From: Sycobia sp. Sy_11
Lineage: Eukaryota > Arthropoda > Insecta > Hymenoptera > Epichrysomallidae
DNA length: 64,000 nt
Assembly: GCA_018907035.1 (NCBI GenBank)
Contig: JACCIC010000209.1
Span: forward strand, 362,001-426,000
Direction: 5' to 3'
Shown here piece by piece: positions 52,677-63,878 of the stretch (its first letter is position 1; each line of letters begins with the position of its first letter). The position numbers were made by a program, and so were the translations under genes. The notes beneath the pieces are model-generated. The model saw only the letters and a list, made by a program, of their open reading frames with translations, did no database searches and was not told where the DNA came from.

Positions 52677-52753
52677 AGAGGCCACTTACCACAATGACGG
52701 TAGTAAAATACACAAAGTGCAAAAAAGATGAATTTTTTTTCAGCAAAAGTCAT
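46645..52753 (-). CDS. Serine protease homologue B (S1A pseudoprotease), 4 exons
   Basis: Exons 52753-52690, 48788-48463, 47684-47370 and 46833-46645 join in frame to 298 codons (297 residues). The donors read GTAAGT and the acceptors end in AG. Exon 1 again encodes exactly 21 codons plus one base, a Phe-rich signal peptide (MTFAEKKFIFFALCVF...). This copy keeps the classical IVGG start (residues 30-33) but is preceded by Glu-Ala instead of Arg/Lys. His57 is Ser76 (SAASIF), Asp102 is Asn125 (SNIAIAE), and Ser195 is Thr238 (CKGDTGNPL). Gly occupies position 189, so any residual S1 pocket would be chymotrypsin/elastase-like. Cys204/218 and Cys234/259 correspond to the two conserved disulfides; Cys42-Cys58 is lost. 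Intron 1 is long (3.9 kb). This is the most intact, canonical-looking member, yet it is still predicted inactive. Confidence 0.87.
49663..49707. repeat. (AT)22 microsatellite in intron 1 of gene B
   Basis: The only long AT array to the right of 42.5 kb. Confidence 0.97.
50426..50456 (+). other. Decayed hammerhead-ribozyme-like motif in intron 1 of gene B
   Basis: CTGAAGA (50,426-50,432; hammerhead core CUGANGA) is followed by a perfect or wobble-paired 6-bp stem, TGGACC/GGTTCA, closed by AAAAC. Then comes AAAACGTC where an active ribozyme would have GAAAC. One CpG-to-CpA change would explain the missing core G. Hammerheads are known in Penelope-like elements and retrozymes, and a Penelope relic lies 12 kb away. 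The call is tentative. Confidence 0.35.
52621..52671. repeat. (GA)n microsatellite next to the exon 1 donor of gene B
   Basis: A GA tract on the plus strand. In gene B's sense it is a (TC)n tract beginning about 19 nt after the exon 1/intron 1 boundary. Confidence 0.95.
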
Positions 52754-54989
52754 ACTTTAATTTTATGTTTCAGCTTGTTATTATGAATGCAAGTAAGTTG
52801 TAAGTTTGGACTATTAATATATATATTGATACCAGTTATAAATTTCATCGGTATACCTAAATTTATTATGTTAATGTCAAATGTCTAATTAAAATATACC
52901 AGATATTTAAAATATTGATATGAATATATATATTCTTTTAGTATATATTGAATTTGCTTCTGTATTTTAAAAAAGGAAGTAAAAAAATTGATATTAATTA
53001 TAGCTCCCTATTTTTTAATTTGCATTTATATATAATATATTAATGTCTCATCGGCATATATCACATTAACTATATGAATCCACGCCACTACAAGTTCATA
53101 TGCAAATAAGCAATTAATTAAACAATAATTCGCTTCACCTAAGTTCCGTAACGACATCTGGTGATTTTAAAGATACAAAAATCTGAGACATATTACATAA
53201 GGTCGCATAGAGATTAGAGTAAAAAAGTAAATTAAATTGCTTATTAGTGTTAGTTAGTTGCAATTCTATACGTGCATATAACATTTAATTATTTTCTGTG
53301 GAAAAAATAAATTCCTTTACATAATTATCATGATTTTTGTTCTAAATTTTCGGTTAAAATACGTTACTTGTCAGATGTTTCATAAATTATTTTACTTTAT
53401 GTATATAGTAATAAAAGACGCTTTCAAAAAATTACGCTTTTATATTATTTTACGTTCTTTTAAATATAAATCGTATGTAAAATGAGAGAATCAAATTTTG
53501 TCACTTCAAGAGTGTATATCCCTGTCTCACTGACGGGGCCGCGAGAAGGAAACTGTGGACGCGCAATGGATTATTCGCTGAAAGAAACATCTTGCAAGTC
53601 GCTTGTCGTCGAGCTGTATTTTGCTTCTGAGGCGTGAAGCCGAGCAGGATGGATAGCGAAACTCTCAGTACAACTATACGCGGCGGTAAGCTCTTATCCC
53701 GAAAATGAAGCGCGGCACCGAGGGTCAAAGATGGCGAATTCAACGTGTGCTGAAAATTTTCAGGCTGCCATCACCCATCCTTAGCTCGAATATGGTTTTA
53801 TAAAAGTTGAAAAATACCAAAATAACTGTCACACGCGGCTGTTCGGCCAATTCATAAATTTCAGTTCAGATCGACGATAGGCGTTTGCGAGTAAAGAAGC
53901 TCGCGCTTTTTGCTTTATGTGCTGCGCACAATTTATCAGAATCCTGCTTTGAACCTCTAGCGATCACTTGTTGAAAATCCTGAGAATCGCGCGCGGGTTT
54001 CCCCTCGAAGACAATTTTTGTTTGAGCAACGACCTCGCGATATTCGACCAAAGGGTAGCAGTGCACGGCATGTTTTATTTGATTTTACACGATACTTCTC
54101 ACTTAATTTTATTCATTTTTCTATGCTTTTTAGAATATATGTTTTAGTAAAAAAATATTATACAGTATGGAAAATTATCCTAAACTATTATATTTCGTTT
54201 CTCAATAATTTATAAGAATTCTAATTAATATCGATACTATTATTTATCTTAATAGAACCACATGATTTGAGCTTCCAGCGATTCAAGGTAATATAATGAG
54301 TCTACGACTGTTGATTGCGGGGTGCCGGATAATTCTTTGAATCATTATTTTTATTATTAACGTACCGCCTATTCAAAAAAGTAGCTAGAAAAATATCGTA
54401 TTATCCATAATTCCAAAGTAATACATGATATTTCACTCCTTCTACTTGTAAAAGCTGAGCATGCAATTTCAAATAAATAGATCATTATAGCTTTAATTTT
54501 TCGAAAAATATATAAATAAATTCAATTTTGTATGACTTTGCGCTTAATTTATCTAGTAAAGAACTTAATAAATGTATTAATAGAGTGAAAAAAATAGTCC
54601 ATTGAAATCGTCAATCCGATTTGTTTGTGAACGAGAATTTACGTTCTCGTTGACTAACTATCAAGTATCGTCATCTGAGATGATGATAATACCATTGCGC
54701 AAAACAAAATTGAGCACCTATACATATCCAAAAATCAATCAATTATATTTATATTGTAAAAAAGTGGTGTGAAAATTTAATGACGAAAAGGTATTAATAG
54801 TAAAAGAAAAACTTGTGATATCGTATTTTCAAAGCTATTGTATTTATAAATTTAATTAAAACAAAATTATAGGAAACCAACAAAAATAATCAGTAGATTT
54901 ATAAATATTAATTGGAAATTATTTTTTATAACGTTAAAATACGTATTTACCGCATATTCACATTTATACATAAAATATTCTTTCTTCAA
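52754..54989. other. Intergenic spacer between genes C and B, with an isolated CpG-bearing island
   Basis: AT-rich except for about 53,508-54,070, which is markedly richer in G+C and CpG. Two short minus-strand frames there (53,743-53,501; 54,066-53,866) show no recognisable domain. Confidence 0.5.
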
Positions 54990-57900
54990 TTAAAAATTAC
55001 TATATTGAGAATTTATAGATACTGAAGGATTATTCTCAAGTACCAATGCGTTACTAGCAACAGTCCCTTTAAGGAAATTCTCTATCTGTTCCTTGAAAAC
55101 TGCCACCTTCATGTATAATGCGGCAAAAACCGTATTATCACAATTTGGAATAATAGTAGATGCGATTCCTATTAGTAGATCTCGTAAAACAAGTGGATTT
55201 CCAGTGTCACCCTAAAAATATTTAATGTTAAAAATTAGAATGTGTAAAATAGTTTTTTTTTATTCATTACATCCTTATAAAAAAGAAGAACTTTAATCTA
55301 AGCATAAAAGATTTTCGAATTATCCCAATATATTCAGTCTGAAAATGGAATTACAAAAATAATAATATAAATAAATTATTCAAGCTGATTTTAAGGAAAT
55401 TGCAATATGTATCGGCTAAGAAACATTTGTAAAGGTGAATTGCTATAATATCGTTGATCGTGGTAAAACTCGATGTAAGGGATAATTAATTATAAAAATA
55501 TTCCTTGTCAAAATTATTAGCGATACATTTTTTTTTAACTTTTTCTTTGAACCACATCAAATCAAAAGAAAAATATTGATTACATAATTTCAATTTTATA
55601 ACTTAAAAGTTTATAAGGAAAATGTTTTGCTTTTAATAAACTAATGGTTCTATCATTGCAAGTGAAATAGAGACACGTTGCTCTTGTGTTTCAAATTTTT
55701 TCGGCGTTTTTTGACATTTGCTTTTTCAAAGATCTTTATTTGTTCATAAACTATAAGAAAAACGATTTTTTCGCAAAGACTTTTAAAGAAAATAAAGCCC
55801 CAACAATATTTGTTCGCTGTTAAAAAATATGTACCTTTTATTTTTTAAGCTGTATAACATGTGGGAATTTCAATAAAATATGAATGAAAAAGATCTCAGA
55901 TAATTTAATTTTATGTTTGAAAAATTACTTTGCAAAGTCCCACTGGTCCTTCTCCTTGATACGCATTTGCCGTCACACCACAGAAATTAGTTTCAGTGAC
56001 CTGTCCAGAGAATGAAATTGCGCATTGATTGTCGGGCAAGGATGTTGACTTTTCGATGCCTCAGTACCGAACTAAAAGTTCCGCTCGTAGCGATCGGTAC
56101 CGGAAAATCTGGACTCAGGCCCGTGTTAACTAGAAAATATCCGAATCCGCTAACAGTTGCTTCCGTGGGAAAAAGCTCCTCGGGATACGGTAATCTGAGC
56201 TTACTCACATGGGGATTTCGACCAATGCCAAAGCTACGTTTTGACTAGAAATAAGCAATAAATTGTCGAATATTTGTCTAAATATGATTTATCATTTTTA
56301 ATCATTTTGCTGATAAAATGGAACGTTTTTCGCAACATATTGAAAATCTCATTTCTTTTTAATTAAACAATTTTAAACTTTCTGAATAGTTATGAGTATT
56401 TTAAAAATAAGCTGGTTAATTACACTTGATAAACTTATAAGTATTTCTATCGGTTGGAGAGTCATTTAAAAACCAATATCATTCTACTGGTATTCCGAGT
56501 GTCCTTACTTATACCTTATTTACATTTATATGATGTTAAAGTATATTCTTATGTTAATAAATTTATTGATAAATTATTATGATAATTATCATGATAGTGT
56601 TGCAATACATTTATGTGTATTGTAATTGGAGCTATCTAGATAAGTGGTTTTCTTATTTTTAGATTCAAAAAATTACTTTCAAATAATCTATAAAATATGT
56701 GTTTAAGATATTTCTCCATATTTGAAGTATTTATGTAGTAATGATTAAACTGGTAATCTTGCAATCTTAAAAGCCATTTATAATTAAAATGGAATATTTA
56801 AAACAAGTTTCACAAATTCATAAGATAGTAATGGACCAATTGCGCTTAGATGTGAATGATAAGCTTAAATGGTCCAGAGTTGAATTTAATCTAGAATCTG
56901 AGTAACATCCGATATAACTTTAGTTTATCAATCAATTTTTAATAAAAAAGCAGAAAAATTAAATCTTAGAATTAATGTGTTAACTCATGAATTATTGGCT
57001 TTATTTTAGTCTGTATTTTAGTTTCAGATCTACCATAGTTCAAAACTTTTGGATGACTATGAAAGATGTTTACTTCAAAACATATTTAGTCTAAAAAATT
57101 TGTAAATACTGTGCTAATATAGATATAAATGTGGAAAAAAAATTTCAATTTCTTTTTCAATAAAGAATCGCAAGTGTGGAAAACAAAAATAATTAAAAAA
57201 AAAACTTTCCTGAAACCACTCATTTCCAAAATGATAAATAATTTTAACTGCAACTTAAAGATAAATTTAAAAGAATTGAACTTAAATTGACAAAATAAAA
57301 CTCAGAGGTAAGAATTGACTCTCCTTTGCGAGTAATACTTTCGTCGTTAGTCAGAAAATTGATCATATAGGCCCGCGCTTTACTTTTACGTCTACATTTT
57401 AATAGACATAGTATATTTTTAATATATTATTTTTGTTACTTTTTGTTCAATTTTTCTAAGAGATAAGTAGATATGCTTCTAATGCATTTCAGTCATAGTT
57501 GTTACTGTCGAAATATGTCGGACTCGAAAGCGTGCACGTGGCTACCTTTACCGACTAAAAAAAACATATCAACGCTTTATCACGACTCGGCACCAATGGG
57601 AAAATTAAATTTAAGGTATTACTTCGTGACTGATTTATTTCGCATATACCGGCGCGCCAAGTCTTATTTTACGGTTCTGCTCGACTAAACCGCGTATCCC
57701 TATTTTTTATTTCGTTCTCATTTCCGATGGTGGCCAGTTTTATCACAATGACTTTGTTCATACTGCTTACCGCATCCCATGTATTACATGATACCTGTAA
57801 ATATATCCTGAAACCCTCTCGCATTAATGAACCCCTCCATTTCCCTTGAAGCTGTTCTCGTTCTTCATGAAACATCGAACAATGAAAGATGGAGTGCTCC

Positions 57901-60708
57901 AAGACTTCACATAAAACTGAGTGTACCTGTTACTGAGTGTACGTGCTAGGATCCCGGAAAGTGTATTGTGTAAGGAACAAATAGACGAATTCGTGTTGCC
58001 GATCTGTCCACTGAATCATATTAGAGATGATGCGGTAAGTCCACCTTCCCACATCACCTATTTCTCATCTTCGCTGCTCCACTGCTATGAACCTCTTCGT
58101 CCATATCTCATGACTATATTCAAAATTTTCTATTGAGTTGGAACGTTCTTTGTCTATCCTATAGTTGTTATCTCTATCCATATCTCATAAATCCATTCAT
58201 TTCTGAGTTCTCCACCAATAAAAAAATAACACATCTTGGTTGTTTGAGCCCTTTTATTTACATATTATACCACCAAGTGCTCTAGCTATATTTACCGTTT
58301 TCAGCAGGTTATTATTCTTTACCTATGTTCAAAAGGTGTTCTTTGAACAAAAAGGCGCTTCTAACGTAACCACGTACCAAATTACCTTATATTTTTCAAT
58401 GACCGTATCTTAACGCATTCTACTATCAAGGTAGCGTATATCCTCTTTTTGTTCGAAAGATAAAATAATTTTAGATCCCTGTTTCTTAGCCAGTTGGCTA
58501 CTAGTTTGAGTAATTTGCCTCTGAATTATTTAATCTCATTGTCACTCTTAGCTATGACAAACTAGCGACACGTCATCAACATACGCCATCATTGATACCT
58601 CATTCAGAAGCTGCTGTTTTAACCAGCCATCGTATAGCTTCCAAAGCTGGGATTCAATACCCGAGCACGTAACATAAATCAGGATTATGGAAATAAAATG
58701 ACTCCTCTTAAATTTTCCCCTATTTCGTGACCTGGATGTCTAGATTCTCATATTATGATAGAATATTACATTGTTATTGATAATTAGAGGCTGCACTAAT
58801 AACCTTCTGGGACATCTGGCGGTGTATTAAATTTATTTTCAAGGACTTGAAGTAAAGCTCATAATAAACCGACTCATACGACAACAAAATAAAATTAACA
58901 TATCACAATGTTATTAATCTTTATACAGGAAGTTATATAATTTTATTACATAGTTTATCAATATACTGAATTTTCAATGTTTCTCAGGACAAATACACCT
59001 AATAACAAGAAAGAAGAGCGAAGGAGACATTTTTAAAATTAAGTATAAGTAAATTTAAAAATTAATTAATCTATCAAGGCTATCAAATATTAGTATAATT
59101 TAACATATTAATTAATTTTCGATGTATTCATTTCCTATGATAAATATAATTTTAAGGACTTCTTATTAAGGCACTAGTGGCATACTGCGTATATTAATAA
59201 AGTTAATTTACAATACATTAAAAAAGGTTATTCAAATGGAGTAATGTTTGAATTTTAATGATATTCTCAACAGTAATAAATAGTAATCAATAAGACATTA
59301 TTGCATGTAGAATTTACCTTTGCTACAGCGATATTGATGTAGAGGAAAGTCAGGTCTAAGCTCGGAAAAAATATATGTTCTATATCTATTTTGAGCGTAA
59401 TCCAATTGCTGGTATCGTGTTTTCCCACCACTACATAAAATGTCCATGGTTGTAACTCACCAGAAGGCAATATGAACACATTAGCGCTAGATACTACGTG
59501 ATTATCGGAGACTACCGCACCGCCGCCTAGAAGAGTGTAGTCATTGCTCCCATTTTTTAACCCTATTATTGAGGCTTGGTAGGTGAACCGTGTCAGTGGT
59601 GCCGGAATACCACCTAGAATAGCTTCCTTGCTGTAGGCTGAAACTAAAATAGGAATTAATTTATTAACGCATTTTTTCTATGGTACTAAAAAAAGAGTCA
59701 ATTTATTCTTCAGGCAATTATTCTTGAGAAATACGCGTTAATATATTATGTGGATGCTGAATTCTAGAATAGAAATGGGGGGAAAGGGTGACGCGCATCA
59801 GTTCGCTGGTCACGATGACTTCGGAAAGGGTTTTTCTAATCAGCATTTATCCCACTTGTTTTGTCGATAAGTTTGCACCACTAGACAGGTACAGTACTGG
59901 CAAATGCGGAGTGAACGCGAGATACGACTTACTTATAAATTTGAACGAGGAATCAAAGGAGAGAAGAAATGTAATAGGGATTGGTAAATAAAGTTTTGGT
60001 GACTACCCATTTGATTCTAGAGGATTTGCGGAAAGCAACAAGAACATTAGTAATATTATATGTAAATGAAACAAATAATTAGGTTCAGCATTGTTTCAAT
60101 TGGTCGTTTGTCACGTTGCCTTTGATGACGTATACGTAATAAGGCATCGTTTGCCTATACATTTGTTATTTCGATCGTCAAGTGCAGAGAGACTCAGAGA
60201 GTCTTTTGTATAATCACTTAATCTTCAATCTTGAAACGATCTATAGAATTTATTATTCATATTCAACTTTTACTTTTTACTGTTAACATTCATTTAAAAT
60301 TTCTGTAAAAAGCAAGGATACGGTTAGCAATTGCTAACTTGATTCATATTAGAAAAAATATAACTTAAATAACTATCTATTTAAGTGAATTTATTTAAAT
60401 TTAAATCTTTAATTTTATTATCTTTATTGTAATGATATTTCTCAAATATATATTCTTATATGTACATAGATGAAAACTAATTAAGTTTATTAATGTCAAG
60501 CGTTTGTTCGAAATATTATTTCAAAATTATTTTGATTCGAACAAAAATGATTTAAGGTAGATAACTAAAGAATAAAATATAGCCTATAATTTCTGAAACA
60601 CCTAATATAAATAAACTATTACAATATCAATAGAAATTACTTACCATAATAAGTAAAGTAGAAAATAGAATTTGCAATAACAATAAAAATGTTTCTATGA
60701 AAAACCAT
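54990..60708 (-). pseudogene. Serine protease homologue C, frameshifted in exon 3
   Basis: The exons mirror genes A and B: 60708-60645 (64 nt, signal peptide MVFHRNIFIVIA...), 59643-59318 (326 nt), 56244-55929 (316 nt) and 55211-54990 (222 nt). All splice sites are intact. Exon 3 is one base longer than the 315 nt of A and B. The extra base lies at about 56034-56037, just upstream in the coding sense of the Cys168 codon, and leads to a stop at 55993-55995. The conceptual product is cut to about 213 residues and loses the 168-182 and 191-220 cysteines and the 195 region. Before the break it has EAILGG, GGGAVVS, SSANVF (His57 to Asn76) and INIAVA (Asp102 to Asn125). The exon 4 reading frame remains open, with GDTGNPL (Ser195 to Thr) and a C-terminal tail longer than in A and B. 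This is a recent pseudogene, a null allele or an assembly indel; I cannot tell which. Confidence 0.8.
57669..58670 (-). mobile_element. R1/I-like LINE relic (reverse transcriptase palm to C-terminal zinc knuckle), in intron 2 of gene C
   Basis: On the minus strand, about 58,650-58,550 reads SQLWKLYDGWLKQ...MMAYVDDVSLV. This is the non-LTR reverse transcriptase 'GPxLWNxxYDGxL...VxYADDxALV' segment with the YxDD catalytic motif at 58,573-58,584. Further along, VANWLRNRDL and a KRIYATL-like block match the 'ANWMxxxGLxL...KTE' region. At 57,911-57,800 a C-x3-EHS-x-FHC-x4-HEERE motif matches the C-terminal CCHC of R1/I-type ORF2. Many stops and frame changes show it is dead. It accounts for much of the 3.1-kb intron 2 of gene C. 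Confidence 0.72.
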
Positions 60709-61670
60709 ATTATTGCATTGAATATGTCGCCAAGAAAGTACGAACCAGTAAAACTTACTTATATTATTATATCACGTACTCTATATATGTATATCTACTT
60801 ATAACTTAATATAAGTTCTACATTTCAATAATATACAAGTAGTCTGTTCGATAATATAAAATATATATTTAGAATGTAGCATTATACGAAACATTATTGT
60901 TGATATAGTATTTTATAATATTTTTATTTTATTTACAAATTTCCAAAGACCATTGAAAATATATAATTCTGATCATTTGTAAATACATTAATTTGAATTT
61001 ACACCTGTTCATTATATTCTGTAAAACAAATATATAATGCTCACTTGAAAAGTAACACCGTTAAAACTTCAAATACAAAGAAGCAATTAAATGTTAAATA
61101 ATAACGAACATCTTAGAAGGTGGATATTTTCAAAATTAATTTATCTATTGATTCAAGAACTTGATCTAAAAGTCAGTAATTATTTCAAATGAAATGCTAA
61201 TTTAATTATTCGTAAATTGTAAAAGTAACAACCCAATTTTTTATTAATATTTCATTTTCATCTTTATATATACAGTGTGTTCTGAATTTTAAATAAGACT
61301 GAATAAATTTTCTATTTAGTTACACAGTTTTTTTAATTACAAAACTTTCGCGGCGCATAAGCATTATTTCTTCGGAATGTTCAGCATTTTTTACAACCGA
61401 CTATCCAAACCAGTAAACTGGGGGCGACTCTTTCGAATACAATATGTTTATGTAGTCAAAATAACAAAGCATTCATGATTTTTTAATGCAGTTTTTAGTT
61501 CTGCGAACGTTTTTTCTTGAACGTCAAGTGTAACAAATAGTAATTTTTCTTTTAAACGCAAATAATGTGACTTAAAAATTTTGGGTTTTCTGAAGCATTT
61601 ACAAAATTTAAAAAGAATCAAATAATCCATTCCATTTTGGACATTTTTTTTACATTGTCAGTTGGATATT

Positions 61671-61674
<4 letters not shown>
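60709..61674. other. Upstream region of gene C
   Basis: AT-rich. TATATAGAG on the minus strand at about 60,779-60,787 lies roughly 75 nt before the start codon and could be a TATA box; this is weak. Nothing else is recognised. Confidence 0.4.

Positions 61675-61743
<69 letters not shown>
61675..61743. repeat. (TC)34 microsatellite
   Basis: 69 bp of uninterrupted TC. Confidence 0.97.
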
Positions 61744-61746
<3 letters not shown>

Positions 61747-61959
61747 ACAATGAAACGAATTGAGAGCCTAGAGCTCACGTATGGCGGGAGTCTAGATCTG
61801 ATTCTCTAAAACCCTTGACCATTCCTGTTGCCTTAAATATAACCGATAGCCCGTTCATACTAACATTAGTTCTGAACTGTGATCACTAATGAAGTTCGAC
61901 ACTATCTCCTGTTGCAATAGTATCAGAACTGATGTCCTAACGGAAAGATGCGCGGAGTG

Positions 61960-62440
61960 CAAGTTGCAATTCCAAGTAGCATCTGCGCGATATCATGATA
62001 TATGGTTACGATAAAAGCTGTTATGCTATCTGTCCATCCAACTATAAAGGTGTTTCTAGGCATCTTTACCTGGAAGATTTTATCATATGAAATATTTCAC
62101 ACGTTGGCTCCGAGGGTAGATCTCATGAGCCATCCTGGCATAACATTTGTGCTTCTCTGTATGCCTCATTAAACAGACAGCAGTCTCTTAGGTATTCGCC
62201 CAATGTACCAAGTAAACATCACGGCACCTGGAAGTCACATTCAATGACCCTCAAAACATTAGCCTACCAACAGAGTTGAAGGCATTTCGTACAGTAAGGA
62301 TGACCAACAGAAAGACACAGGTAGAGATTACGGTGGCTCTCTCTCTTCCTCTTGCTGCGTCCCTAATCTCTAAGGTGAAATATGCTGCAGCCTAATTCCT
62401 TCGGAAAGTCCATGCACTAAATCACTAGAAGTCATCATAG
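61960..62440 (-). mobile_element. Second R1/I-like LINE reverse transcriptase relic, upstream of gene C
   Basis: The minus strand at 62,298-62,262 reads TVRNAFNSV, matching the highly conserved 'LDVRNAFNSA' of R1/I-type reverse transcriptases. At about 62,054-62,016 it reads TFIVGWTDSITA, a decayed form of 'TFLVGYADDIAA'. Intervening frames are interrupted. It is a different fragment from the 57.7-58.7 kb relic, since both include a YxDD-type block. Confidence 0.6.
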
Positions 62441-62634
62441 GTACCTTCATCAGACATTTTTCCCTGTTGATAAGTATATTGATGAAGGTCATTGATAGAA
62501 CAATTTAAATATCACACAAAGAATTTAAAGGTGTTTGAAGTTACTTAAATAATATAATTTATTTAGAGAAATATTTTATAATGAAAATTGTAGTGAATTG
62601 CAATTAAATTTATCGAAGAAAATATTGCTAAAAA

Positions 62635-62922
62635 ATGAATGACATGTATAATAGTAGAAAAAAGTTTCTCAGACATTTTTTAACCGATCTTGCATATATT
62701 GAATGTTTGCCAGAAAAACTTAAAAATAATTTTAGGAAACATAATATTGAGGTTTTGTTTAAAATTGATAAAAATTTAAATAAGTTGTTTCATAATATCT
62801 TAAATATACATATGTTTACAGCAGGCACATTATATAAAATCAATTGTAACGATTCCAATGAATGTTGCAATGAACAAACAGATAAATATTTGAAAAGAAT
62901 ATATTTCAGTATGAGTGGTTAA
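62635..62922 (+). mobile_element. Penelope-like element relic (RT tail / start of GIY-YIG endonuclease)
   Basis: An open plus-strand frame of 95 codons encodes YIECLPEKLKNNFRKHNIEV then LFKIDKNLNKLF, followed by AGTLYKINCNDSNECCNEQT and YLKRI. Penelope-like proteins have the same order: '..LSEKLxxIFKKHNIxxxFKxxNKLxxL...GVVYKIxCxDCxxxYIGQTxRxLKxRI'. The YIGQT of the GIY-YIG nuclease has decayed to CNEQT. Only the junction between the RT thumb and the nuclease is left. It lies between gene D and gene C, in the opposite orientation to the array. Confidence 0.68.
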
Positions 62923-63878
62923 TTGATTATTTGCCTCATATGAAGGTTTAGTCCCCATCGAAGTGAGGGAGGTAAATCACACGAAGTAAAAATCAACTTA
63001 CTTTCCAGTGTTTTAGTTGAGAGTTAGAATCGATATATATAATAGAATATTTGGTTAAGAGGTAGAATCTAGCAATTATTTCTAGAAATGAAAATGAATG
63101 TTAATATCGAATAAAGGATATAATATTAGGGAGGTGTGGGCATACACACATACACGCACACACTATTAGTTTTGATTTCTGCCACTGAGAGAGTACGAAA
63201 GTTGCTTCAAACGTCGGGCATTTTGCAAATGCTGAAACTTTTGTTGGAGACGGCAGTCAGATTGTTTCTTCTAATTTCTTTTTCAATAGAAGCATTGGCT
63301 CTTCTTTTTGCTATCAGTTTAGCAGTGTTTCGATAGTTTTCTTATGTGCTTATGAAATATCGTCAAATAGTTCCAGCTCATCTTCGTCGTCCGGTGGAAA
63401 TTGGCAAAAGAAGGCCAACTGCAATGCTTATCGTGTTCTCGAATTTTTTATGGTCGGATATCCCAAGACAGAATTGCCTCGGCAGCGAGAATATTTTCAC
63501 TCCAATTTTTACTAACACAGTTCTTTCATTATAAAAACACTATTCCGTCCTCTTGTTGCATTAAAAATTACATATACAGCACGCGCACATATCCGAATTA
63601 TTAAATACATAACAATTTTTATTTCCAAAATAATTTTGAACTAAAGGATAATAAGTAATATTATCTAATCTAATATTTTAGAAAATAATAACGAATATAA
63701 AAAAAATTATCTACGCACTGTTACTTACCGAGACAAAAATTGCTTTAGAGCAAATAACAAAACTGTATTATATTCATATAATAATAACAACATACGATTT
63801 TGTAACTGGAGATTTACAAGTTTATTTTAAATACATATTAGAGGAATATATTAAAATAATAATCATGATATTGTCTAT
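62923..63878. other. Spacer between the Penelope relic and gene D
   Basis: Short frames on both strands at 63,136-63,604 show no domain I can name. Confidence 0.45.

Noticed and set aside
46645..52753. Gene B as an active threonine-nucleophile protease
   Set aside because: Thr at position 195 might suggest a nucleophile, but His57 and Asp102 are both replaced, so no catalytic base is present.
57473..57688. 71-codon plus-strand frame in intron 2 of gene C
   Set aside because: Antisense to and adjacent to the LINE relic; no domain or splice context.
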